DNA of 6,791 nucleotides from Peptococcaceae bacterium (GCA_031289815.1 JAITOS010000005.1:1-6791), one strand, 5' to 3'; counted from the first letter of the stretch, positions 1 through 6,561 are shown. The notes: a model not told the origin generated them from the sequence alone. Made by a program: numbers and translations.

Positions 1-14
1 ATGAAATATTTCTG

Positions 15-40
15 AGAGAATCCGCGAATCCGGATTTTTT
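15..40 (+). terminator. Probable Rho-independent terminator of an upstream gene
   Basis: The arms AATCCG (19-24) and CGGATT (31-36) form a six-pair stem around a six-base loop. The stem can be lengthened by wobble and A-T pairs into the T run that ends at 40. It lies just before the promoter at 45-74, so it probably ends the transcript of a gene left of the window. The stem is short, which limits confidence. Confidence 0.5.
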
Positions 41-44
41 GCTC

Positions 45-74
45 TTTACATAAAATGAACCTCCGGTATATAAT
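45..74 (+). promoter_or_regulatory. Sigma-A-like promoter for the lyase transcript
   Basis: TTTACA (45-50) and a perfect TATAAT (69-74) are separated by 18 bases. The start of transcription would be about 81, at the GGGG that follows, giving a 5' leader of roughly 230 nt before the lyase start codon. Its place directly after a terminator-like hairpin supports a fresh transcription unit. Confidence 0.7.
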
Positions 75-80
75 CTCATT

Positions 81-312
81 GGGGCGTCCATAAGGTTCTA
101 AAGGTCGCTGGGCAGCGGAAAACATCCTTAAAAGAGTTTGACGGCAGGTTTTGTAGGAATAAGGAGTTCAGCTTTATTTGTGATGCACTCCTGGGAGTGC
201 GTTTGCTGTTTCCGGCAAGACTTCAGGCTGCCGCCGCGAAGCGATGGACAGGTCAGGGATGAACGTCGGCCAACGAACGAGGGTATAAATTTAAAACAGG
301 AGTGATAGATGC
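81..312 (+). promoter_or_regulatory. Long, possibly structured 5' leader of the lyase gene
   Basis: This stretch holds no confident gene but is long for an untranslated leader. Visible hairpins are CGCT/AGCG at 106-117, a near-perfect inverted repeat at 185-200 (GCACTCC with GGAGTGC, extendable to 182-203), and CGGCA/TGCCG at 213-233, which competes with CTTC/GAAG at 221-241. An AAGGAG at 161-166 has no conventional start codon at normal spacing. I looked for conserved cores of the T-box, SAM, TPP, FMN, cobalamin, lysine, glycine, c-di-GMP-I and guanidine-I elements and recognised none. Regulation by this leader is inferred from length, hairpins and position only. Confidence 0.4.
183..305 (+). 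CDS. Possible 40-codon leader ORF before the lyase
   Basis: This open frame runs from ATG 183 (or GTG 180) to TGA 303-305 and ends 7 bases before the lyase start, so the lyase ribosome-binding site lies in its last codons. The peptide begins MHSWECVCCF and has Trp4, Cys6, Cys8, Cys9 and a Pro17-Pro18 pair. AAGGAG at 161-166 is 13 bases before GTG 180, longer than ideal. The ATG falls inside the 182-203 hairpin, so initiation could depend on RNA folding. Tryptophanase operons of enterobacteria are controlled by the TnaC leader peptide, where a Trp and a C-terminal Pro matter. The resemblance here is only positional, with no sequence similarity that I recognise. It may equally be a chance frame. 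Confidence 0.2.
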   Translation: MHSWECVCCFRQDFRLPPRSDGQVRDERRPTNEGINLKQE

Positions 313-1761
313 ATGGCAAACGTAAAATTCTATTCCGGTGAAAATATTCCTTTGGAAATGCACAAGGTGAGGATTGTGCAAAAACTCCAGCTGGTACCGA
401 TTGAACGCCGTCTGGCCGCCGTCACGGAAGCGGGGAATAATACCTTTTTGCTGAAGAACAGCGATATTTTTCTGGATATGCTGACGGACAGCGGCGTCAA
501 CGCCATGAGCGACAGGCAGCTGGCTTCTATGATGGAAGCGGACGACAGCTATGCCGGGTCGGCGACCTTTACGAAGCTGGAAAGCAAGCTCCAGGAGATC
601 ATGGGGACGAAATATTTCCTGCCGGCGCATCAGGGGCGGGCGTGCGAAAATATTTTGGCGGAGGTTTTTGTCACACCGGGTTCGATTATCCCGATGAATT
701 ATCATTTTACGACGGCGAAATCGCATATCGTGAGACATGGAGGCATCATTGAAGAAATCCTGATCGACGAGGGCTTGAATCCTGTCAGTGATCATCCCTT
801 TAAAGGGAACGTCGATATCGACAAGCTGAAAGCGCTGATCGCTCGCTACGGGACGGACAAGATTCCCTTTATCCGCCTGGAATCAGGGACCAATCTGATC
901 GGCGGACAGCCCTTCTCTCTGGAAAATATGCGGGAGGTGCATAAGGTCTGCCGGGAAGCCGGAATTATGATTATGCTGGACGCCAGTCTGCTGGCGGATA
1001 ACCTCTATTTCATTAAAACGAGGGAAGAAAAATATAAAAATACGAGTATCAGAGAGATCATGCGGACGATTTGCGGTCTGGCGGATATTATCTATTTTTC
1101 CGCCCGTAAACTCGGCTGCGCGCGCGGCGGCGGGATTTGTACCAACAGTGAGGCGTTGTACTTAAAGATTCGCGAGTTTGTGCCGCTGTATGAGGGCTTT
1201 CTGACCTACGGCGGGATGTCCGTCCGCGAGATGGAAGCGATCACGGTGGGACTGGAAGAAACGATGGACGAGGATATGGTCAGCCAGGGCCCGATTTTTA
1301 TCGAATATATGGTGGAAGAATTTAAGAAAAGAAAGATTCCGGTGGTGACGCCGGCTGGCGGTCTGGGCTGTCATCTCAACGCTATGGAATTTGTCGAGCA
1401 TATCCCGCAGAAGGAATACCGGGCGGGAGGCTTGGCGTCCGCGGTGTATCTGACCGGCGGGGTGCGCGGGATGGAACGGGGAACCCTGTCCGAGCAGCGG
1501 GATGAAGAAGGCAACGAGATCTATTCCAATATGGAGCTTTTGCGGCTGGCTTTGCCCAGACGTGTATTTACCATGTCCCAGCTTAAATACGCGGTGGACC
1601 GGGTGGAATGGCTCTATGAAAACCGAAAAATGGTCGGGGGTCTAAAATATGTGGACGAGCCCAAGGTGTTGCGGTTCTTCTTCGGCAGATTAGCCCCCGT
1701 CTCGGATTGGCAGGAAAAATTAGTAGCTAAATTCAGAGCGGATTTCGGCGACAGCCTGTAA
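313..1761 (+). CDS. Tyrosine phenol-lyase/tryptophanase-family PLP beta-eliminating lyase (divergent)
   Basis: The family cleaves aromatic amino acids by beta-elimination, giving pyruvate, ammonia and phenol or indole; it is a cytosolic fold-type I PLP enzyme. By eye the protein aligns with Citrobacter freundii tyrosine phenol-lyase (TPL; 456 aa, recalled) over nearly its whole length. Conserved are Y80 (TPL Y71), R109 (R100), F132-T133, N194, D223, Schiff-base K266 (K257), R389 in MERG (R381, which favours tyrosine over tryptophan), R411 (R404) and F455-F456. Changed are L226 in place of R217, R265 for K256, L267 for D258, D78 for the K+-ligand E69, and a one-residue deletion near N262. The protein has about 14 extra N-terminal residues and a C-terminal tail of about 23. 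ATG 313 is preferred because GGAG lies 10 bases upstream; an out-of-frame ATG at 309 gives only a short ORF. Family membership is sure; the actual substrate is not. Confidence 0.9.
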   Translation: MANVKFYSGENIPLEMHKVRIVQKLQLVPIERRLAAVTEAGNNTFLLKNSDIFLDMLTDSGVNAMSDRQLASMMEADDSYAGSATFTKLESKLQEIMGTKYFLPAHQGRACENILAEVFVTPGSIIPMNYHFTTAKSHIVRHGGIIEEILIDEGLNPVSDHPFKGNVDIDKLKALIARYGTDKIPFIRLESGTNLIGGQPFSLENMREVHKVCREAGIMIMLDASLLADNLYFIKTREEKYKNTSIREIMRTICGLADIIYFSARKLGCARGGGICTNSEALYLKIREFVPLYEGFLTYGGMSVREMEAITVGLEETMDEDMVSQGPIFIEYMVEEFKKRKIPVVTPAGGLGCHLNAMEFVEHIPQKEYRAGGLASAVYLTGGVRGMERGTLSEQRDEEGNEIYSNMELLRLALPRRVFTMSQLKYAVDRVEWLYENRKMVGGLKYVDEPKVLRFFFGRLAPVSDWQEKLVAKFRADFGDSL

Positions 1762-1857
1762 GCGGGATACGCGGGAGCAAGAGCGTCCGCCGTGTCTTAC
1801 TGCCGGAAAGAAACGGCGCGTGACAAAAAAATAACGGATGGGAGCGGGAGAGATAGG

Positions 1858-3105
1858 ATGGCAGTCATAAAACCCTTTAAAGCAATCAGGCCCACCCCGG
1901 AATTGGTTCGGAAAGTGGCCGCCCTTCCTTATGACGTAATGAGCAGTGACGAAGCCAGAGCCACGGCGGAGGGGAATCCTTATACCTTTCTCCATGTGGA
2001 TAAAGCGGAGATTGATTTGGATTCGTCGGTGAATCTCTATGATCAAAGGGTGTACGAACAGGCGCGGGAAAATTTGCGTCAGATGATCGCGGACGGCGTG
2101 TTTGTCCGCGAGCGGGAAGCGTGCTTGTATATTTACCGACAGACGATGGCCGGACGGCCGCAGACCGGTCTGGTCGTTTGCGCCTCGATCGATGATTACC
2201 TGAGCGGCGCGATTAAAAAACATGAGCTTACGAGAGCCGATAAAGAGCTGGATCGGATGAAGCACGTGGATTATTGCGACGCCAACACCGGCCCGATTTT
2301 CCTGACCTACCGCGCCCAAGCGGAGATCAATGCCAGAATCGGCGCTTGGACGCAGGCGCATTCGCCGGTCTACGATTTTATTTCGGACGACGGTATCGGT
2401 CATACGGTGTGGGTGATCGATGATCCGGCGCTCATAGCGTCCCTGACGGCGGATTTTGCTAAAATCGACGCTTTGTATATTGCCGACGGGCATCATCGGT
2501 CGGCTTCCGCGGTGAAGATCGGCTTGAAGCGAAGAGAACAGTTTCCGGACTACGATGGGAGCGAGGAATTCAATTTCTTTCTGTCGGTGCTTTTTCCGGA
2601 TGAACAGCTCTTTGTCATGGACTATAACCGGGTGGTCAGGGATTTAAACGGCCATACGCTGGCAGAGTATATGAATCAGGTCAGGGAGAAGTTTATCGTC
2701 GAAGAGGTGCAAGGAAAAGAGCCTTTCAAGCCGAGCGAAAAGCATACCTTTGGGATGTATATTCACGCTAAGTGGTACAAATTAACAGCTAAAGCGGGGA
2801 GCTTTGACGCCCACGATCCGGTTGCCCGCCTGGACGTTTCGATCATCCAGAATCAGTTGCTCGGCCCGATTTTGGGGATTCAGGATCCCAGAAAAGATAA
2901 GCGCATTGATTTCATCGGCGGGATCAGAGGCTTAACCGAACTGGAAAGACGCGTGACTGGAGGGATGAAGGTCGCCTTTTCTATGTATCCGACTACGATT
3001 GACGATCTTATGGCGATCGCGGACGCCGGTGAAATCATGCCGCCCAAATCCACTTGGTTTGAACCCAAGCTGAGAAGCGGGATTTTCGTGCATGAGCTGA
3101 AATAA
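1858..3105 (+). CDS. DUF1015 family protein, function unknown
   Basis: This 415-residue protein matches the length and landmarks of the DUF1015 family of bacteria and archaea. The N-terminus begins MAVIKPFKAIRP, followed by LPYDV at 23-27, HELT at 122-125 with a charged stretch after it, and ADGHHRSASA starting at residue 209. No signal peptide or membrane segment is visible, so it is probably cytosolic. The frame is open back to GTG 1792, but ATG 1858 is chosen because family members begin at this point and GGGAG lies 7 bases before it. It follows the lyase by 96 bases and precedes dapL by 25, so it is probably co-transcribed with dapL. From memory, related genes often sit near serine or other amino-acid biosynthesis genes. 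The DGHHR loop recalls ParB/sulfiredoxin-like proteins, which include free serine kinases; a phosphotransfer role is only a hypothesis. Confidence 0.88.
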   Translation: MAVIKPFKAIRPTPELVRKVAALPYDVMSSDEARATAEGNPYTFLHVDKAEIDLDSSVNLYDQRVYEQARENLRQMIADGVFVREREACLYIYRQTMAGRPQTGLVVCASIDDYLSGAIKKHELTRADKELDRMKHVDYCDANTGPIFLTYRAQAEINARIGAWTQAHSPVYDFISDDGIGHTVWVIDDPALIASLTADFAKIDALYIADGHHRSASAVKIGLKRREQFPDYDGSEEFNFFLSVLFPDEQLFVMDYNRVVRDLNGHTLAEYMNQVREKFIVEEVQGKEPFKPSEKHTFGMYIHAKWYKLTAKAGSFDAHDPVARLDVSIIQNQLLGPILGIQDPRKDKRIDFIGGIRGLTELERRVTGGMKVAFSMYPTTIDDLMAIADAGEIMPPKSTWFEPKLRSGIFVHELK

Positions 3106-3130
3106 AAGGCAAAAAGGAGGAGAAAGCTGA

Positions 3131-4357
3131 ATGGCGCTGTTAAATGAAAACTACCTCGGATTACAGGGAAGTTACCTGTTCTCGGAAATTGCCCGCAGAA
3201 TTGAACAGTTCAAGCAAGAAGTCCCAGACGCGGATCTCATCCGTTTAGGGATTGGCGATGTGACGCAGCCGCTGCCGCCGGCGGTCATTGAGGCGATGCA
3301 GAAGGCGGTCGCGGAGATGGGCGTACAGGAAACCTTTCGGGGATACGGGCCGGAACAGGGGTATGATTTTCTGATCAATAAAATTATCGAACAGGATTTT
3401 CGCCCTCGCGGGGTGAACTTAGCGGTGGATGAAGTATTTGTCAGCGACGGCGCGAAATGCGATACCGGCAATTTTCAGGAGCTTTTCGCTCAGGAGAATG
3501 TGATCGCGGTCAGCGATCCGGTCTATCCGGTCTATGTAGACAGCAATGTGATGGCTGGTCGTTCCGGGCCGGTGCGGGAGAATGGGCAGTTTGAAAAGAT
3601 TGTTTATCTTCCCTGTACGGAAGCCAATGGGATGAAGCCGGATTTGCCGCAACGCCGGGCCGATATGATCTATCTTTGTTTTCCCAATAACCCGACGGGT
3701 ATGACGCTGACGAAGGAAGAACTGAAAAAATGGGTGGATTACGCGCGAGAAAATCGCTCGGTGATCCTTTTTGACGCCGCCTATGAAGCCTATATTCAGG
3801 ATGAGCGGGCGCCGCATAGTATTTTTGAGATTGAAGGGGCCAGAGAGGTGGCGGTGGAGTTCAGAAGTTTTTCCAAGACGGCGGGCTTTACCGGAACCCG
3901 GTGCGCTTATACGGTCGTTCCCAAGGAAGTGAAGGTGTATGATTCTCAGGGGCGGGCGCACAGTTTAAATTCGTTTTGGCTGAGGCGGCAGACGACGAAG
4001 TTTAACGGGGTTTCCTATCCGGTGCAGGCGGCGGCGGCGGCCATTTATACGGAAGCTGGGAAGAAGCAGGTGCGGGAAACGATCGCTTATTATATGGAAA
4101 ACGCGCGGCTGATCAGGGAAGGACTGACGCGGGAGGGATATACCGTCTTCGGCGGGGTTAACGCGCCGTATATCTGGCTGCAAACCCCGGATCGGCTGAA
4201 ATCGTGGGACTTCTTCGACCGCTTGATGAGGCAAGCCAAGGTGGTGGGGACCCCCGGCGCGGGCTTCGGCGCTAACGGCGAAGGCTATTTCCGCTTAACG
4301 GCTTTCGGCACGAGAGAGAATACCCTGCGCGCCCTGGAGCGGATCAAAAAAATGTAA
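3131..4357 (+). CDS. dapL: LL-diaminopimelate aminotransferase
   Basis: DapL converts tetrahydrodipicolinate directly to LL-2,6-diaminopimelate with glutamate as amino donor, bypassing the succinylase and acetylase routes to meso-diaminopimelate and lysine. The 408 residues match the usual length of about 410. The fold-type I aminotransferase motifs are clear: GDVTQPLP near residue 42, GYGPEQGYDFL near 71, PNNPTG at 185-190, D215 and Y218 in the PLP-binding segment, the Schiff-base lysine K249 in SFSKTAGFTGTR, and the carboxylate-binding arginine R388 in YFRLTAFG. The SFSKTAGFTG signature is typical of DapL rather than of general aspartate aminotransferases. AAAGGAGG ends 10 bases before ATG 3131, a strong ribosome-binding site, and the gene begins 25 bases after the DUF1015 stop. 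The protein is complete with no missing key residue. Confidence 0.95.
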   Translation: MALLNENYLGLQGSYLFSEIARRIEQFKQEVPDADLIRLGIGDVTQPLPPAVIEAMQKAVAEMGVQETFRGYGPEQGYDFLINKIIEQDFRPRGVNLAVDEVFVSDGAKCDTGNFQELFAQENVIAVSDPVYPVYVDSNVMAGRSGPVRENGQFEKIVYLPCTEANGMKPDLPQRRADMIYLCFPNNPTGMTLTKEELKKWVDYARENRSVILFDAAYEAYIQDERAPHSIFEIEGAREVAVEFRSFSKTAGFTGTRCAYTVVPKEVKVYDSQGRAHSLNSFWLRRQTTKFNGVSYPVQAAAAAIYTEAGKKQVRETIAYYMENARLIREGLTREGYTVFGGVNAPYIWLQTPDRLKSWDFFDRLMRQAKVVGTPGAGFGANGEGYFRLTAFGTRENTLRALERIKKM

Positions 4358-4361
4358 AAAA

Positions 4362-4391
4362 AGTAGAACTGCCACGTCTGGTAGTTCTATT
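4362..4391. terminator. Strong hairpin after dapL, U-tract only on the minus strand
   Basis: TAGAACTGCCA (4364-4374) pairs with TGGTAGTTCTA (4379-4389) around the loop CGTC, with one G-U pair; two more pairs extend it to 4362-4391. On the + strand it is preceded by A runs and followed only by TTACGC, so it is a weak intrinsic terminator for dapL. Read leftward, it is followed by seven and then another seven T residues, which is ideal. It may end the dapL transcript by pausing or 3'-end protection while blocking antisense transcription from the right. Confidence 0.6.
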
Positions 4392-4539
4392 ACGCAATGT
4401 CTTTTCCTAGGTTATATTTCTCTATTCAATGACTCGGAGTATGCCTATAAGTTAGCATTTATGGCTAAGGAAGTCAACTATAGAAATCTTAATACGTTCA
4501 AAAAAATTTAACAATTGAGGTTGGGCTGGTGTATGAAAG

Positions 4540-5595
4540 ATGACGGCGTTTAAGGAAATCGAGTTAAAATTAAAGGCGGCGGGAGCGGCTTGGGAGCCGG
4601 AAGCGGCGTATTTTAGCGCCCATCCGCAGTTCGCGCTGACTTTCGAGCAGAGCCTGGATTTTGAAGCCTCGTATTACGATACGAAGGATGGCAATTTAGG
4701 CCAAAAAGGGATAACATTTCGCGTGCGCCGGGAAGGAGAACGCTGGATCGCGACAGTCAAAAACCCAGGCACTTCCGCGCATGGATTACATACCCGCAAC
4801 GAATGGAGTGTGGAGGTTCAGGGGAGTACGCCGGATCTTCACTGCTTTTCGGAGATGGACATCGGTCCCTCGCTGGTGGAGAGCGTCGGCGCTGAGGAAC
4901 TCCGGCTTTTGTTCAAGACGCGCTTTGAGCGCTTAACGATGTTGTTAGAATCAAAAGAGGGCAATATCATCGAGCTGGCGGTGGATCGCGGGGAAATCAT
5001 CGCCGGGGATCGGCGCGAGCCGATTCAGGAAATTGAGCTGGAGTTAAAAAAAGGGAAACCGGTGGCAGTTATAGCGCTGGGAGCGGAGCTGGCGGCTTGC
5101 TATCCGCTGCTCCCGGAGAGAAAAACCAAATTTGCCCGGGGGCTGGCGCTGGCGGGTTTGAAAAAGCCGGTAAAGCCGGTAAAAGAGAAAACAGAGTCGG
5201 CGGACGCTTCCGAGGGCAAAGGCTCGCAGGATCCCGGAGCCGCGTTGTCCGCTGGTTTCGCGGCGGTTTTTTCGGCGTTGGAAGCCTATATAAACCAGAC
5301 GGATGATGAAGGTAAATTGTTATATCTCTATCAAAAAATAAAGAATATCCAGGGACAGGTGGCCGTTATCGAGACAGAGACGGGAGAAGAGAGCGGCTAT
5401 ATGGCGGAGGCAAAGGCGATGTGGCGGCAATTGGAAGCGGAGATCACCTATTTATTGATTCCCGGTTTGGCGGCGAACAAAAGAGAGCAAATCATTCAAA
5501 ATTTTTCAGGCGGCCAATATACTTCCTTCATGCTCGGTTTTTGGGCGTGGATCATTCGCTGGCGGCAGGAGGCGGAGGCGGGAGCCGCTCTGTAG
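4540..5595 (+). CDS. CYTH domain protein (triphosphate tunnel enzyme family) with unusual C-terminal region
   Basis: CYTH proteins form a beta-barrel tunnel that binds triphosphates and divalent metal; bacterial members are mostly inorganic triphosphatases (YgiF-like), with adenylate cyclase and thiamine triphosphatase as other activities. Residues 1-205 carry the full set of marks: ExExK at E6-E8-K10, basic RVRR at 61-64, K74 in ATVK, R86 and E88 before the SVEV strand, R128, D149, the acidic EIELE strand at 164-168 and KTKF at 195-198. A charged linker rich in Lys, Pro and Glu (about 208-232) leads to a helical segment of about 115 residues that occupies the place of a CHAD domain but has no histidine. 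No membrane anchor is evident. ATG 4540 is the only in-frame start after a TGA at 4534 and leaves the motif at residue 6, but its ribosome-binding site is poor. The exact substrate cannot be read from sequence. Confidence 0.88.
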   Translation: MTAFKEIELKLKAAGAAWEPEAAYFSAHPQFALTFEQSLDFEASYYDTKDGNLGQKGITFRVRREGERWIATVKNPGTSAHGLHTRNEWSVEVQGSTPDLHCFSEMDIGPSLVESVGAEELRLLFKTRFERLTMLLESKEGNIIELAVDRGEIIAGDRREPIQEIELELKKGKPVAVIALGAELAACYPLLPERKTKFARGLALAGLKKPVKPVKEKTESADASEGKGSQDPGAALSAGFAAVFSALEAYINQTDDEGKLLYLYQKIKNIQGQVAVIETETGEESGYMAEAKAMWRQLEAEITYLLIPGLAANKREQIIQNFSGGQYTSFMLGFWAWIIRWRQEAEAGAAL

Positions 5596-5703
5596 CGCTG
5601 TAAGTGGGCGCGGATCGCTGGGAAGCGCTGGCGGAATTTTTCTGAACTTTTCAATAAAACAAATTGGTAATATATAACAGGAAATTAAACTTGCGATCTA
5701 CAG

Positions 5704-5728
5704 AATTTCTCGGTATTCGGGAATTTTA
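5704..5728 (+). terminator. Weak hairpin before the tRNA promoter, possible terminator of the CYTH gene
   Basis: AATT-T-CTCG (5704-5712) pairs with CGGGAATT (5718-5725) with one bulged T and one G-U pair, followed by TT-ATT. It lies about 110 bases after the CYTH stop codon and directly before the tRNA promoter. It could end the CYTH transcript, but stem and T run are both weak and it overlaps the region upstream of the -35 box. Confidence 0.25.
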
Positions 5729-5757
5729 TTGACGAAGCGGATGGTTTAGACTATAAT
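5729..5757 (+). promoter_or_regulatory. Near-consensus sigma-A promoter for tRNA-Ser(GGA)-tadA
   Basis: TTGACG (5729-5734) and TATAAT (5752-5757) are 17 bases apart, with only one mismatch from the sigma-A consensus. Transcription would start near 5764, about 20 bases before the mature tRNA. Such a strong promoter fits a stable RNA gene and would also transcribe tadA, which starts 21 bases after the tRNA. Confidence 0.85.
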
Positions 5758-5785
5758 AACGGTTGTCTAATTTATTTTTTACTTG

Positions 5786-5879
5786 GGAGAGATGGCTGAG
5801 TTGGTCGAAGGCGCTCGACTGGAAATCGAGTAGGCTCTGTTAAGGGGTCTCGAGGGTTCGAATCCCTCTCTCTCCGCCA
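5786..5879 (+). tRNA. tRNA-Ser (anticodon GGA)
   Basis: The acceptor arms GGAGAGA (5786-5792) and TCTCTCC pair fully and are followed by G and an encoded CCA. The anticodon stem CTCGA/TCGAG (5814-5818, 5826-5830) encloses the loop CTGGAAA with anticodon GGA at 5821-5823, which reads UCC and UCU. A long variable arm (about 5831-5850) marks a class II tRNA, as expected for serine, and the T arm has GAGGG/CCCTC with a TTCGAAT loop. It is the first gene of the unit that continues into tadA. Confidence 0.97.
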
Positions 5880-5900
5880 ACTATTTTGTTTGAGGAAAAT

Positions 5901-6350
5901 ATGCTTCAGCACCAGGACTGGATGAGATTGGCTCTGGAACAGGCGCGGCAGGCGTTTGCGCAGGGAGAAATACCGATCGGGGCGGTCGTCGTCCATCACG
6001 ATAAAATCATCGCGGCGGCGCATAATGAAAAAGAAAAGCGGCAGGATCCGACGGCGCACGCTGAAATACTGGCGATCCGGCGGGCGGCCAAAGCCTTAGA
6101 AACTTGGCGATTGTCAGAAGCAACTCTGTACGTAACCCTGGAACCGTGTCCAATGTGCGCCGGAGCGATGATCCAATCGCGTGTCGCCCGCTTGGTTTAT
6201 GGGGCGATGGATCGTAAAGGCGGCGCGGTTGAGTCCGTGATGAACGTGTTGGATTTCCGGTGCTGGAATCATCGGCTGGAAGTGGTCGCCGGAATATTGG
6301 AAGATGATTGTACGGAGCTACTTACGAGTTTTTTTGCCGGATTGCGGTAA
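5901..6350 (+). CDS. tadA: tRNA-specific adenosine deaminase TadA
   Basis: TadA is a zinc enzyme that deaminates the wobble adenosine-34 of tRNA-Arg(ACG) to inosine so that one tRNA reads CGU, CGC and CGA. The 149-residue protein has the cytidine-deaminase-fold zinc site: H53-A54-E55, with E55 the proton shuttle, and P82-C83-P84-M85-C86 supplying the two cysteine ligands. Other TadA marks are the IPIGAVVV strand (24-31), HNEKEKRQDPTAHAE around the active site and a C-terminal helix ending in FFAGLR. Length is normal. The frame is open back to a TTG at 5886, but ATG 5901 is chosen because GAGG lies 5 bases before it and family N-termini start here. It begins 21 bases after a tRNA-Ser and is followed 68 bases later by another, so processing of a shared transcript is likely. 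Confidence 0.96.
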   Translation: MLQHQDWMRLALEQARQAFAQGEIPIGAVVVHHDKIIAAAHNEKEKRQDPTAHAEILAIRRAAKALETWRLSEATLYVTLEPCPMCAGAMIQSRVARLVYGAMDRKGGAVESVMNVLDFRCWNHRLEVVAGILEDDCTELLTSFFAGLR

Positions 6351-6418
6351 AATGGAGGATGATGCTTTCTTGTTGTCGGCCGATGGCGACGAAGCCGGGT
6401 CGGCGTCAGATTGTATAG

Positions 6419-6507
6419 GGAGAGGTATCGAAGTGGTCATAACGGGGCTGACTCGAAATCAGTTTGGGAGCAATCCCACGTGGGTTCGAATCCCACCCTC
6501 TCCGCCA
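6419..6507 (+). tRNA. tRNA-Ser (anticodon CGA)
   Basis: GGAGAGG (6419-6425) pairs with CCTCTCC (6497-6503), followed by discriminator G and an encoded CCA. The anticodon stem GCTGA/TCAGT encloses CTCGAAA, giving anticodon CGA at 6454-6456, which reads UCG. The variable arm contains GGGA/TCCC (about 6465-6477), so it is a class II serine tRNA, and the T arm is GTGGG/CCCAC. No convincing promoter is visible in the 68 bases after tadA, so it is probably transcribed with tadA and cut out by RNase P and other RNases. Confidence 0.96.
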
Positions 6508-6561
6508 CGAAAATGTCAAGCCTACGACACAAAAAAAGTTAGACTATTTTCGATTTTTTTT
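6508..6561 (+). terminator. Probable terminator of the tRNA-Ser-tadA-tRNA-Ser unit
   Basis: CGAAAATGTC (6508-6517) can pair with GAC-T-ATTTTCG (6542-6552) with one bulge, and eight T residues follow at 6554-6561. The loop of 24 bases is large and the stem A/T-rich, but the position directly after the mature tRNA and the long T run make termination here likely. Confidence 0.5.

Noticed and set aside
81..312. Riboswitch or T-box upstream of the lyase
   Set aside because: None of the conserved core sequences of the common classes, including the T-box AGGGTGG element, could be found; only an unclassified leader is reported.
253..795. Minus-strand frame of 180 codons
   Set aside because: It lies antisense to the conserved lyase, whose motifs prove the + strand; the Arg/His-rich translation is typical of a shadow frame.
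1792..1857. 22-codon N-terminal extension of the DUF1015 gene from GTG 1792
   Set aside because: No ribosome-binding site precedes the GTG, whereas ATG 1858 has GGGAG at good spacing and the conserved family N-terminus starts there.
4392..4511. AT-rich open frame between dapL and the CYTH gene, ending in NYRNLNTFKKI
   Set aside because: The frame simply continues from an alternate frame of dapL, has only a 16-codon ATG-started part, no ribosome-binding site, and matches no family I know. A degraded gene relic is possible but unsupported.
5648..5676. TTTTCA-N17-TATATA as an extra promoter upstream of tRNA-Ser(GGA)
   Set aside because: The -35 match is poor, the segment is simply AT-rich, and a much better promoter lies at 5729-5757.
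5772..6059. Minus-strand frame of 95 codons including RERDSNPRDPLTEPTRF
   Set aside because: It is antisense to tRNA-Ser(GGA) and the start of tadA; this peptide pattern is the well-known artefact of translating tRNA antisense.
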